From Undibacterium umbellatum (GTDB lineage Bacteria; Pseudomonadota; Gammaproteobacteria; Burkholderiales; Burkholderiaceae_D): a stretch of DNA of 64,000 nucleotides. The position numbers and the translations under genes are program-made. Positions 1-8,116 of this stretch are shown here, piece after piece. How positions within the stretch are numbered: position 1 is the first letter of the stretch; every line of letters starts with the position of its first letter. The stretch lies in contig NZ_JACOFX010000012.1 of NCBI RefSeq assembly GCF_014284125.1, positions 120,220 through 184,219 of the forward strand, in the 5' to 3' direction. Below the pieces are notes generated by a model. It was given only the letters and a program-made list of their open reading frames with translations. It was not told the origin of the DNA and ran no database searches.

Positions 1-1776
1 GACTTTTTGGGCTTGACCACGCTGACCATTCTTGACAGGGCAGTGCGCTATATCAAGATGATGGACCCGGCCATGGCAGATTTCGATCTGGCCAAGTTGC
101 CGCTGGATGATAGAGCTTCGTATGAATTGCTGACAAAGGCCAAGACCGTGGCTGTGTTCCAGCTGGAAAGTCGCGGCATGCAAGGCATGCTGAAAGATGC
201 GCGTCCTGATCGTTTTGAAGACATTATTGCGCTGGTGGCTTTGTACCGCCCTGGTCCTATGGACCTGATCCCGGATTTCTGTAAGCGCAAGCATGGTGAA
301 CGCTTCGATTATCCTGATCCCCGTACCGAAGGCATTTTGTCTGAAACCTACGGCATCATGGTGTATCAGGAGCAGGTTATGCAGATGGCCCAGGTGGTCG
401 GTGGCTACTCACTCGGTGGCGCGGATTTGCTGCGCCGTGCCATGGGTAAAAAGAAAGCAGAAGAGATGGCTGAACATCGCCAGATTTTCCGTGATGGTGC
501 TGCCAAGGATGGTTTGCCGCAAGAAAAAGCCGACGAGATTTTCGATTTGATGGAAAAATTCGCGGGCTATGGTTTTAATAAATCCCATGCTGCCGCGTAT
601 GCCTTGCTCTCCTATCACACAGCGTATCTGAAGGCCCACCATGCTGCTGCCTTCATGGCAGCCAATATGTCGCTGGCCATGGATGATACTGACAAGGTCA
701 AAATCCTGGTCGAAGATGCGATCGATATCTGCAAGCTCAAAATGCTGCCGCCAGATATCAATCTGTCCGATTATCGTTTCATGCCAGTTGCCGAACCTGG
801 CAAAAAATCGAGCCAGATACGCTATGGTATGGGTGCCGTCAAAGGTTCTGGCCAGAATGCGATAGAAAGCATCATCACCGCCAGAAAGGATGGCGGACCA
901 TTTAAGGATTTGTTTGACTTCTGCAAACGTGTTGATAAACGCCAGGTCAACCGCCGTACTGTAGAGTCATTAATACGTGCCGGTGCCATGGATTGTTTAG
1001 GCAAAGACCGCGGCATTTTGCTGGCAACCGTCGATTTTGCCCTGGAAGCAGCGGTGCAGGCAGAGGCTGCAGCAAACCAGGTCAGCCTGTTTGGCGATGA
1101 CGATGATTTGATCGCGCCGCCAGATTATCTGGACGTGCCTCCATGGACCGACAAGAAGCGCCTGACCGAAGAAAAACTGGCGCTCGGCTTTTATTTGTCC
1201 GGCCATCTGTTTGATTCGTATGCGCCAGAAGTACGCCAGTTCATCAAAACAACGCTGGCCAAGCTGGAACCTTCACGCGATTTGCGCCTGATTTGCGGCA
1301 TCATCACCGGTGTACGCACCCAGATGACGCAACGTGGCAAACTGCTCATCGTCAGCCTCGATGATGGCACTGCCGTGGTTGAGGTGACGGTGTACAGCGA
1401 GATCATGGAAGAGTTCAAATCCCTGTTCAAGGAAGATGAATTCCTGGCGGTGCTGGGCAAAGTGTCTGAAGACAGGTTCTCTGGCGGCTTGCGTATCTCG
1501 GCAGAAAAAGTCATGGACATAGGCCGTGCACGCGTGCAGTTTTCGCAAGGTCTGCGTCTGACACTGACATCAACTGCAGACACCAAAAAGCTGCAAGAGA
1601 TGTTGAAGCCACATCTGAACGCAGACGGCTGCCCGGTATTGATACGATATCAGAACGCCAATGCCAGCGCTGAGCTGTATCTGTCTGACCAGTGGCGGGT
1701 GAACCCGGACGATGTTTTGCGGCAAAACCTGGGTGAGTGGCTATCCATGAAAAATGTCAAAATTGAATACGCCTGA
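1..1776 (+). CDS. dnaE: DNA polymerase III alpha subunit, C-terminal part (5' end outside window)
   Basis: Replicative DNA polymerase catalytic subunit. The reading frame is open from base 1 and begins with DFLGLTTLT, a conserved internal motif of bacterial PolIIIalpha, so the true start lies upstream of the window. About 591 residues are present, roughly the second half of a protein usually near 1150 residues. Seen in order: palm/fingers end with RPGPMDLIPDF and YQEQVMQ, the GYGFNKSHAAAYA stretch (about residue 190), helix-hairpin-helix region (VNRRTVESLIRAGAMD), and an OB-fold near residues 420-510. It overlaps the longest version of the next frame, but the likely ligase start at 1820 lies downstream. 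The truncation is a window-edge effect, not a pseudogene. Confidence 0.97.
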   Translation, partial: DFLGLTTLTILDRAVRYIKMMDPAMADFDLAKLPLDDRASYELLTKAKTVAVFQLESRGMQGMLKDARPDRFEDIIALVALYRPGPMDLIPDFCKRKHGERFDYPDPRTEGILSETYGIMVYQEQVMQMAQVVGGYSLGGADLLRRAMGKKKAEEMAEHRQIFRDGAAKDGLPQEKADEIFDLMEKFAGYGFNKSHAAAYALLSYHTAYLKAHHAAAFMAANMSLAMDDTDKVKILVEDAIDICKLKMLPPDINLSDYRFMPVAEPGKKSSQIRYGMGAVKGSGQNAIESIITARKDGGPFKDLFDFCKRVDKRQVNRRTVESLIRAGAMDCLGKDRGILLATVDFALEAAVQAEAAANQVSLFGDDDDLIAPPDYLDVPPWTDKKRLTEEKLALGFYLSGHLFDSYAPEVRQFIKTTLAKLEPSRDLRLICGIITGVRTQMTQRGKLLIVSLDDGTAVVEVTVYSEIMEEFKSLFKEDEFLAVLGKVSEDRFSGGLRISAEKVMDIGRARVQFSQGLRLTLTSTADTKKLQEMLKPHLNADGCPVLIRYQNANASAELYLSDQWRVNPDDVLRQNLGEWLSMKNVKIEYA

Positions 1777-1819
1777 TTCCATGAATGTCGCCAGTGTACT
1801 GCCAGTAGGGGGCGGTTTC

Positions 1820-3097
1820 ATGTCAATGGAGCCGCAAACAGGCTGGCGTCAGTCATTGCCGCATCAGATACTGACAGGCTTGCCGCTGACCCTGTTTTTC
1901 CCTGTGGGCGTCATGTATGCAGGCGTGCTGCTGTTTTATATCAGTCTGATACTATCGGGTGGCTACCTGAAGAAGATCCACAGGATCAGACAAAGTGCCA
2001 TGCTGCTACCAATACTTGGCCTTAGCCTGGTCAGTATTGTCCTGGCTGCCATGCAAGATATCCCGCCAGAGATCAGTGAGGATTTCTGGCCCGGGGTTTG
2101 GCATTACCAGACGTATTTGTTTCTATTGCCTTTTCTGTCCGTGACTGCAGGTTTGTGGCAACGGCGGGCGATGTATGTGTTTTTTGCCGGTGCAGTGCTG
2201 GCAGCGACGTTGTTTGTGGCCAATTTTTTCCATCTCCTGCCGGTCAATACCGTCTTTCGAAGCTATGTGATTTATGAGGGTAACAAATCCATCTTGCTGG
2301 GCATATTGATGGCGATTTCCGCAGCCTGGATGTTGCATGATTTGCGCACGCACCGTGACCACCTGGTATGGCGCGTGCTGGCAGTGGTATATGTCGCCGC
2401 AGCTCTAGTCTTGCTGGCAAAAACCAGGACGGCCACCCTGCTGTTTTTCATCTTGTGTGGCGTACTGCTTTTGCGTCAGCTAGGCTGGTCATGGCGTACC
2501 GTAGCCTTGCCTTTGATCTTGCTGGCAGTATTGGGCGGTGGCTGGAAATATGCATTGAGCCTGCCGCCACCGACAACTTGTGAAGTGCGACTGGTGCAAG
2601 CAGGACCGTGGGAAATTTTCAAACTGCGCAGCCTGTGCACTGTGCATCAATTGCATGACTTTTCTCAGGGCCGCAAAGTCAATGATGACGGCATGCGTCT
2701 GGAACTTTACAAGATCACTAGCGAGATCATAGCTGAGAAGCCCCTGGCAGGTCATGGCATTGCTACCTGGATGTATCTTTACCAGCAAAAAGCCAAGGGT
2801 CTGATCAGTTCTACCATGACCACGCCACACAATGATTACCTGTTATACCTGACAGAAGTAGGGGGTATTGGCTTGTTTTCCCTGCTGGTGATCTGGGCGA
2901 CACAATACTGGGTCGCTTATTGTATGGCCGTTCATGAAAATCCCAATACCAGGGAAATGGCCATGCCCTTGCTTATGCTGACCATCGCCATGATGCTGGG
3001 CGGCATGTTCAATGCAATATTGCGCGACGGCGTGTTTGGCATGGCTTTCATGATTTTGCTGGCGATACCGCTGGCTGGCATGCGCAGTAAAAACTGA
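1820..3097 (+). CDS. O-antigen ligase family membrane protein (WaaL/Wzy_C-like)
   Basis: Probable polytopic inner-membrane glycosyl-transfer protein of the O-antigen ligase/polymerase superfamily, which joins O-polysaccharide or a related glycan to lipid A-core. The protein has about 10-12 hydrophobic segments and a large periplasmic loop (roughly residues 220-340) carrying the family-type GHGIATW and TPHNDYLLYLTEVG elements. In-frame starts at 1754 and 1781 would overlap dnaE and lack a ribosome site. The ATG at 1820 follows AGGGGGCGG at 1807-1815 by a good distance and is preferred, giving 425 residues. Its neighbours msbA and waaF support a role in LPS assembly. Ligase and polymerase cannot be separated from sequence alone. 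Confidence 0.82.
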   Translation: MSMEPQTGWRQSLPHQILTGLPLTLFFPVGVMYAGVLLFYISLILSGGYLKKIHRIRQSAMLLPILGLSLVSIVLAAMQDIPPEISEDFWPGVWHYQTYLFLLPFLSVTAGLWQRRAMYVFFAGAVLAATLFVANFFHLLPVNTVFRSYVIYEGNKSILLGILMAISAAWMLHDLRTHRDHLVWRVLAVVYVAAALVLLAKTRTATLLFFILCGVLLLRQLGWSWRTVALPLILLAVLGGGWKYALSLPPPTTCEVRLVQAGPWEIFKLRSLCTVHQLHDFSQGRKVNDDGMRLELYKITSEIIAEKPLAGHGIATWMYLYQQKAKGLISSTMTTPHNDYLLYLTEVGGIGLFSLLVIWATQYWVAYCMAVHENPNTREMAMPLLMLTIAMMLGGMFNAILRDGVFGMAFMILLAIPLAGMRSKN

Positions 3098-3172
3098 TCG
3101 CCAGACTGACAATGATTTAAGTGCTGGCCATAGTGACTGGCTGGCACCAAGACAGGATATGAATTTCACAAT

Positions 3173-4918
3173 ATGAGTTTGATCAATAAAGAAACTATCG
3201 ATGTATTTCGCCGCTTATGGTTGGCCATCACACCTTATCGTTCCAGGGTGTGGTGGGCATTGCTGACCATGCTGGGTACGGCTTCGACAGAAGTCATGTT
3301 CCCCAAGGTGCTGGGTTATATCCTCGATCATGGATTTAATGGCGATGCAAAAAAACTGGCCTTATGGATGGTGCCTACTGCCATCATTGCGATTTTCCTG
3401 TTTCGCGGTATCTGTACATTTACCACCAGTTATCTGATGACCTGGGTCTCGACCAAGTTGCTGAACCAGCTGCGCGCCAAGGTATTTGACCGCATATTGA
3501 ATGTGCCCATCAGCTTCTATCAGAGCGAATCGAGTGGGCGCATCATCAACACCATCATGTTTGAGGCGCAGCAAATTGTCGAGATGCTCAAGGTTTCGAT
3601 GACCACGCTGTTCCGTGACTCATTGACGGTGATGGTCTTGCTGGCTGCCTTGTTGTGGCGTAACTGGCAGTTGACTATCATTGCACTCGTCATGATGCCT
3701 GTCATGGCTCTTCTGGTGCGCGGTGTCAGCAAGCGCTTGCGCAAGCTCAACCAAAGCCAGCTAGACGTCAGCAATGAACTGACCCAGGTGATAGAAGAAG
3801 CCACCCGCGCCAGCCAGGTGATACGCATTTTTGGTGGGCAGAAATATGAACAGGAAAGGTTCGAAGCCAAGAATGAAAAATTGCGCGGCTATGCCATGCG
3901 TACCACAATTGCCGTGGCATCTACCACGCCATTGACTCAACTGGCGGCGGCCATTGCGGTGGCTGTGGTCATCATGTTTGCGGTGTCGCAGGCAGCACAG
4001 GACTCCACCACGGCAGGCCGCTTCATAGAATTTGTCAGTCTCATGATGCTGTTGCTGACGCCATTGAAACGCTTGGCAGACCTGAATGGTCCCATGCAAC
4101 GCGGCATGGCAGCGGCAGAATCGGTATTCGCCCTCATTGATACCCTGCCTGAAACCGATAGTGGCAAAGCCTTGCCTGCCCGCGCGCAGGGCAAGCTGGA
4201 ATTTGTCCATGCCAGCTTCTCTTACCCCGGCCAGGAGCAGGAAGCCCTGAAAGACATCAACCTCAGCATTGCACCGGGCGAGACTATTGCTCTGGTGGGC
4301 ATGTCTGGCGGCGGCAAGACTTCGCTGGTGAATTTGGTACCACGTTTTTACACGCCAGATTCTGGCGATATCCTGCTTGATGGCCTTTCCTTGCAAGACA
4401 TTTCACTAAGCAGCCTGCGGGAACAGATCGCCATGGTCAGCCAGAATGTGGTGTTGTTTGATGACACCCTGGTGTCGAATATTGCCTATGGCGATTCCAA
4501 TCCTGACCCTGCGCGCGTGGCAGCGGCCGTGCAGGCAGCACACCTGACCGATGTCGTGCGTGATCTGCCAGATGGTTTGAATACCATGATAGGTGACAAC
4601 GGCATGCGCCTGTCAGGTGGGCAAAGGCAGCGCCTGGCGATTGCCCGCGCCATCTATAAAAATGCACCTATTCTCATTTTGGATGAAGCGACGTCTGCAC
4701 TCGACAGTGAATCTGAGCGCGCCGTGCAGGCTGCCCTGGATGAACTGATGCTGGGCCGCACTACGCTGGTGATTGCCCATCGCTTATCCACCATAGAGCG
4801 CGCCAGCCGCATTGCCGTCCTGGTGGACGGGCAGATCGTTGAAATGGGTACACATGCAGAATTGCTGGATAATGGCGGTACTTATGCCAACCTGCATCGC
4901 CTGCAATTTGCAGCGTGA
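3173..4918 (+). CDS. msbA: Lipid A export ABC transporter, permease-ATPase fusion MsbA
   Basis: Homodimeric half-transporter that flips lipid A-core across the inner membrane. The 581 residues match the usual MsbA size: a six-helix transmembrane domain (about residues 20-320) followed by an ATPase domain. Visible motifs are Walker A GMSGGGKTS near residue 375, the Q-loop (VSQNVVLFDDT), signature LSGGQRQRLAIARA near 480, Walker B ILILDEATSALD and the H-loop (IAHRLST). It lies 75 bases after the O-antigen ligase-like gene and upstream of waaF, consistent with an LPS export/assembly group. A generic lipid or peptide exporter of the same fold is possible, but context favours MsbA. Confidence 0.9.
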   Translation: MSLINKETIDVFRRLWLAITPYRSRVWWALLTMLGTASTEVMFPKVLGYILDHGFNGDAKKLALWMVPTAIIAIFLFRGICTFTTSYLMTWVSTKLLNQLRAKVFDRILNVPISFYQSESSGRIINTIMFEAQQIVEMLKVSMTTLFRDSLTVMVLLAALLWRNWQLTIIALVMMPVMALLVRGVSKRLRKLNQSQLDVSNELTQVIEEATRASQVIRIFGGQKYEQERFEAKNEKLRGYAMRTTIAVASTTPLTQLAAAIAVAVVIMFAVSQAAQDSTTAGRFIEFVSLMMLLLTPLKRLADLNGPMQRGMAAAESVFALIDTLPETDSGKALPARAQGKLEFVHASFSYPGQEQEALKDINLSIAPGETIALVGMSGGGKTSLVNLVPRFYTPDSGDILLDGLSLQDISLSSLREQIAMVSQNVVLFDDTLVSNIAYGDSNPDPARVAAAVQAAHLTDVVRDLPDGLNTMIGDNGMRLSGGQRQRLAIARAIYKNAPILILDEATSALDSESERAVQAALDELMLGRTTLVIAHRLSTIERASRIAVLVDGQIVEMGTHAELLDNGGTYANLHRLQFAA

Positions 4919-4954
4919 CGCTATTCGTTTCATTGTGATTTCAAAGGAAGACTG

Positions 4955-5533
4955 ATGACAAACGCCATTTCCCGTTTCCCAGTTCCAGAAATAAAAGACC
5001 TGCCTGACGATATACGCGAGAAGGTTTTGGCCGTGCAGGAAAAGGCTGGCTTTGTGCCGAATGTATTCCTGACGCTGGCGCACAGGCCAGATGAGTTCCG
5101 CGCCTTCTTTGCCTATCATGATGCCCTGATGCTGAAGAGTACAGGCAACCTGAACAAGGCAGAGCGTGAAATGATCGTCACTGCTACCAGCGCCAAAAAC
5201 AATTGCCTGTATTGCGTGGTAGCCCATGGTGCCATCTTGCGCATCTATGCCAAGAATGTCCTGGTGGCGGATCAGGTTGCCGTCAATCATTTGAAGGCAG
5301 ATATCACCGCACGTCAAAGCGCCATGCTGGATTTTGCCATCAAGGTTTGCCTGGATTCACAAAGCGTCAATGACGCAGACTATGCCTTGTTACATGGTCA
5401 CGGCTTTGATGATGAAGATATCTGGGACATCGCTGCCATCACGGCATTCTTTGGCTTGTCCAATCGCATGGCAAATGTGATTTCCATGCGGCCAAATGAG
5501 GAGTTCTTCCTCATGGGACGAGCACCAAGATGA
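4955..5533 (+). CDS. Carboxymuconolactone decarboxylase / AhpD-like peroxidase-related protein
   Basis: Member of the AhpD-like alkylhydroperoxidase superfamily, 'peroxidase-related enzyme' subgroup, 192 residues. The redox motif is visible as NCLYCVVAH (CxxC plus following His, about residues 87-95), preceded by the typical acidic helix KAEREMIV. Such proteins are thought to reduce peroxides or act as thiol reductants; the substrate is unknown. The start has a clear AAAGGAAG site at 4943-4950. The stop overlaps the waaF start by 4 bases (ATGA), implying translational coupling with LPS core synthesis, an unexplained pairing. Confidence 0.85.
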   Translation: MTNAISRFPVPEIKDLPDDIREKVLAVQEKAGFVPNVFLTLAHRPDEFRAFFAYHDALMLKSTGNLNKAEREMIVTATSAKNNCLYCVVAHGAILRIYAKNVLVADQVAVNHLKADITARQSAMLDFAIKVCLDSQSVNDADYALLHGHGFDDEDIWDIAAITAFFGLSNRMANVISMRPNEEFFLMGRAPR

Positions 5534-6597
5534 GTGTAGTCGTGCAACGTCCAGCAAGCCGCATACTCGTCATAGCACCCAACTGGATAGGCGACGCCGT
5601 CATGGCGCAACCTTTGCTGCAGTTGCTGAAACGAGATCATCCTGACGCCGCGATTGACGTGCTGGCACCCGCCTGGGTAGCGCCAGTTTTGCGCGCCATG
5701 GTGGAAGTGGATACGGTACTGGAAACTCCCTTCAAGCATGGTTCACTCCAATTGCGTGAACGCTGGCGCTATGCGAAAATCTTGCGCCAGCGTGGCTATG
5801 CAGCCGCCTACGTTTTGCCGAATACACTAAAGTTTGCGTTATTGCCCTGGATGGCGGGTATAAAGAAACGAGTGGGCTACAAAGGAGAAAGCCGTTACGG
5901 CCTCATCAATGTCATGCATCACGACAGCAAACCTGTGCCGCGTGCCATGGTTGCCTTTTATGCTGCACTGGCCAGCTCACCTGCAAAAGACCTTGCTTTG
6001 AGTTTTCCCAAACCACGATTGGAAATCAAGCCGCAGCAAATAGAAACGGTCTTGCGGGACATGGGTTTGTCAGCAAATCGTTTGCTGATTTGCCTCGCTC
6101 CGGGGGCAGAGTTTGGCAATGCCAAACGCTGGCCGGTTAGTCATTTCTCAGGATTGGCAAAAACGATTTTGCAAACGCATCCCGATGCACAAATTGTCTT
6201 GCTTGGGTCTCCCAAGGATATTGATGTTTGTAAACAGATTAAAGTCGCTTGCCCTGCAATATTTCAATTTGCAGGAAAAACCCAACTGGATCAGGCGCTT
6301 GCATTAATAGCGGCAAGTGACGCTTTGGTGTCGAATGATTCGGGGCTACTGCATATTGCCTCTGCGCTCAATCGACCCGTTATCGCCATTTACGGACCCA
6401 CCGACCCGCTACATGCTCCCCCGTTTTCTGATGTTGCGCATTCCCTGTCATTGCAACTGGCTTGTGCCCCTTGCAGGCAACGGGAATGTCCTTTGGTGCA
6501 TCATGATTGCATGAATAAGCTCGATACTGAGATGGTCTGGCAGCCTTTGCAGGCAATTTTGTCTTCTCATCGTTCGACGCTTTCGGCTCTGTCATGA
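5530..6597 (+). CDS. waaF: ADP-heptose:LPS heptosyltransferase II
   Basis: Glycosyltransferase family 9 enzyme adding the second L-glycero-D-manno-heptose to the LPS inner core at the cytoplasmic face. The 355 residues match the family. Visible features are the N-terminal Rossmann start ILVIAPNWIGDAVMAQPLL, the central CLAPGAEFGNAKRWP nucleotide-sugar motif (about residue 192) and the C-terminal SNDSGLLHIASAL and YGPTDPLHAPP stretches. The start overlaps the preceding stop, and the stop overlaps the next gene, both by 4 bases, so the three genes are probably co-translated. The family also contains heptosyltransferase I and III; WaaF is favoured by the N-terminal and C-terminal motifs. Confidence 0.92.
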   Translation: MSVVVQRPASRILVIAPNWIGDAVMAQPLLQLLKRDHPDAAIDVLAPAWVAPVLRAMVEVDTVLETPFKHGSLQLRERWRYAKILRQRGYAAAYVLPNTLKFALLPWMAGIKKRVGYKGESRYGLINVMHHDSKPVPRAMVAFYAALASSPAKDLALSFPKPRLEIKPQQIETVLRDMGLSANRLLICLAPGAEFGNAKRWPVSHFSGLAKTILQTHPDAQIVLLGSPKDIDVCKQIKVACPAIFQFAGKTQLDQALALIAASDALVSNDSGLLHIASALNRPVIAIYGPTDPLHAPPFSDVAHSLSLQLACAPCRQRECPLVHHDCMNKLDTEMVWQPLQAILSSHRSTLSALS

Positions 6598-7166
6598 CTT
6601 ACACAAGGCGTTTGATGGAGCAAGCCGCCGGTACTGCTTTGCCAGGCTGGGATATCGTGCAAATGGTCACGCAAGTGCGTCAATTCCGTAAAGGCGAGGA
6701 AGTTTTTGCTGCCGGCGAGTGGAAGCCATTTGTCTATGTGGTATCCACTGGCATTGTGAAACTGACTTATCTGGACATCGATGGGGTCGAGTGGATAAAG
6801 TCCTTCATTGGACCAGGAGATTTTTTTGCCTGCCCCAATGTGCTTGTATCTGGACAGCCCACGGATTATTTTGCGGCAGCAGTCGATGAGTGCGTATTGG
6901 AGCAAGTCGATTACGCAACTATCAAGGAATTGTGCGAGCAATTTCCACCATGGCAAAAAGCCATACGTCAATTGCTTGAGCAGCACATCGTCAGGAAAGA
7001 ACAGCGTGAACGGGAGTTGCTCACCATGACCCCGGAAGATCGCTATCTTTCATTCCTGAAAACCTATCCCAATATGGCGGAGCAATTGCAATTGCGCGAT
7101 ATTGCCCGCTATCTTGGGGTAACACCCGAGGCACTGAGCCGCATACGCAAGCGATTACGAGTGTAG
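6594..7166 (+). CDS. Crp/Fnr family transcriptional regulator
   Basis: One-component regulator of 190 residues. Residues about 25-120 form a cyclic-nucleotide-binding-type beta-roll (FRKGEEVFAAGE, VVSTGIVKL, FIGPGDFF). A long dimerisation helix leads to a compact C-terminal helix-turn-helix (residues about 165-190, DIARYLGVTPEALSRIRKRL). There is no N-terminal cysteine cluster as in Fnr, so oxygen sensing by 4Fe-4S is unlikely. The effector is not predictable. The ATG overlaps the waaF stop by 4 bases, tying it to the LPS genes. It faces the binding-protein gene at 7215 convergently with a 48-base gap. Confidence 0.88.
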   Translation: MTYTRRLMEQAAGTALPGWDIVQMVTQVRQFRKGEEVFAAGEWKPFVYVVSTGIVKLTYLDIDGVEWIKSFIGPGDFFACPNVLVSGQPTDYFAAAVDECVLEQVDYATIKELCEQFPPWQKAIRQLLEQHIVRKEQRERELLTMTPEDRYLSFLKTYPNMAEQLQLRDIARYLGVTPEALSRIRKRLRV

Positions 7167-7214
7167 CTTGTTGCTGGTTGTAAGTGGCGGCGTTGCACTC
7201 GCTGAGGATGACAA

Positions 7215-8018
7215 CTATCGCTTCACAAGGTTGACTTTAGCCAGAGAGCCGTCCTGCTGACCTTTTCGTATGATAAGGTCAAGTTGTTCGATAATGCCGT
7301 CATCCTTGGATGCCAATATGGCGAAATGGATGTAATCAACGGACAAGTGGCGATCAAGTACTTTGAAGGAGACGCCCGGTGGCATGGGTGTTTCTGGTGC
7401 CATGTCTGCCATGGCCTTGTTCAGGATAGTCTCTACTTTGCGTGGGTCAGGGTCGTAATGACTAAATAACATGACGTCTGTTCGCTTGCTTAATAGTTTT
7501 TTCAGGCGCGAGGGCAGTGAAAACAAGTCGTCTTCTACCAGCAATAATGCATTTTTTGCCTTATCAAATTCATCACCGTAGCTTGATCCACGAACGATCC
7601 CGACCATTTTTCCTTGCAAGTCGGCGATACTTGAAAATGAAAACGCCATGTCGCTTCGGACAACTACCCATACATGGGTAGCAAATGCGGGAAGGGAAAA
7701 ACGCAAGGTCTGGGCGCGTTCTTTGGTTTTTGATAAGCCAAAGGCCAGACCTTCTCCCTCATTCAGGTTTTGCAATAAGCGCTTCCAGGGGTATCGCCTG
7801 AATTCGAATTGTAGGTGCAATTCCTTTTCAATATAGGCAATAGTCTGCTGGAAAACAGGGTTGATGGGTACTTGTGGGTTATTGGTGGCATTTGATTCTG
7901 CGATGAGTAAGACCACTTTGCGCGTCTCTATCGCCCATGTTGTAGCGGAGAGAAGCATGGGCAAAGTGCCCAAGAGCAGTCTTCTTTGCCGATGCATTTT
8001 TTTTAATATTGTTGCCAT
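7215..8018 (-). CDS. Periplasmic substrate-binding protein, solute-binding family 3-like
   Basis: Secreted protein of 267 residues. The N-terminus has basic residues followed by a hydrophobic stretch ending near LLSATTWA, a signal peptide with likely cleavage before IETRKV. The body resembles family 3 solute-binding proteins (amino-acid-binding type): FQQTIAYIEKELHLQFEFRRYPWKRLL, SLPAFATHVWVVVRSDM, LQGKMVGIVRGSSYGDEF. No permease or ATPase for it is nearby, so it may be an orphan periplasmic sensor or binding protein rather than part of an importer. A second ATG at 7997 would still leave a signal peptide. Confidence 0.75.
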   Translation of the reverse strand: MATILKKMHRQRRLLLGTLPMLLSATTWAIETRKVVLLIAESNATNNPQVPINPVFQQTIAYIEKELHLQFEFRRYPWKRLLQNLNEGEGLAFGLSKTKERAQTLRFSLPAFATHVWVVVRSDMAFSFSSIADLQGKMVGIVRGSSYGDEFDKAKNALLLVEDDLFSLPSRLKKLLSKRTDVMLFSHYDPDPRKVETILNKAMADMAPETPMPPGVSFKVLDRHLSVDYIHFAILASKDDGIIEQLDLIIRKGQQDGSLAKVNLVKR

Positions 8019-8116
8019 TTTCTTTTTCCCACAACGCGCGATTGGAAATCGCCAGTTTGGAAAATTATTTTACTCCTTCTGTTCCTGAAGCAAGTTCCAT
8101 AAATATACTTTTAAGT

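Noticed and set aside
1..1776. Truncated dnaE as a possible pseudogene
   Set aside because: The frame is open to base 1 and starts within a conserved motif; the loss is due to the window edge.
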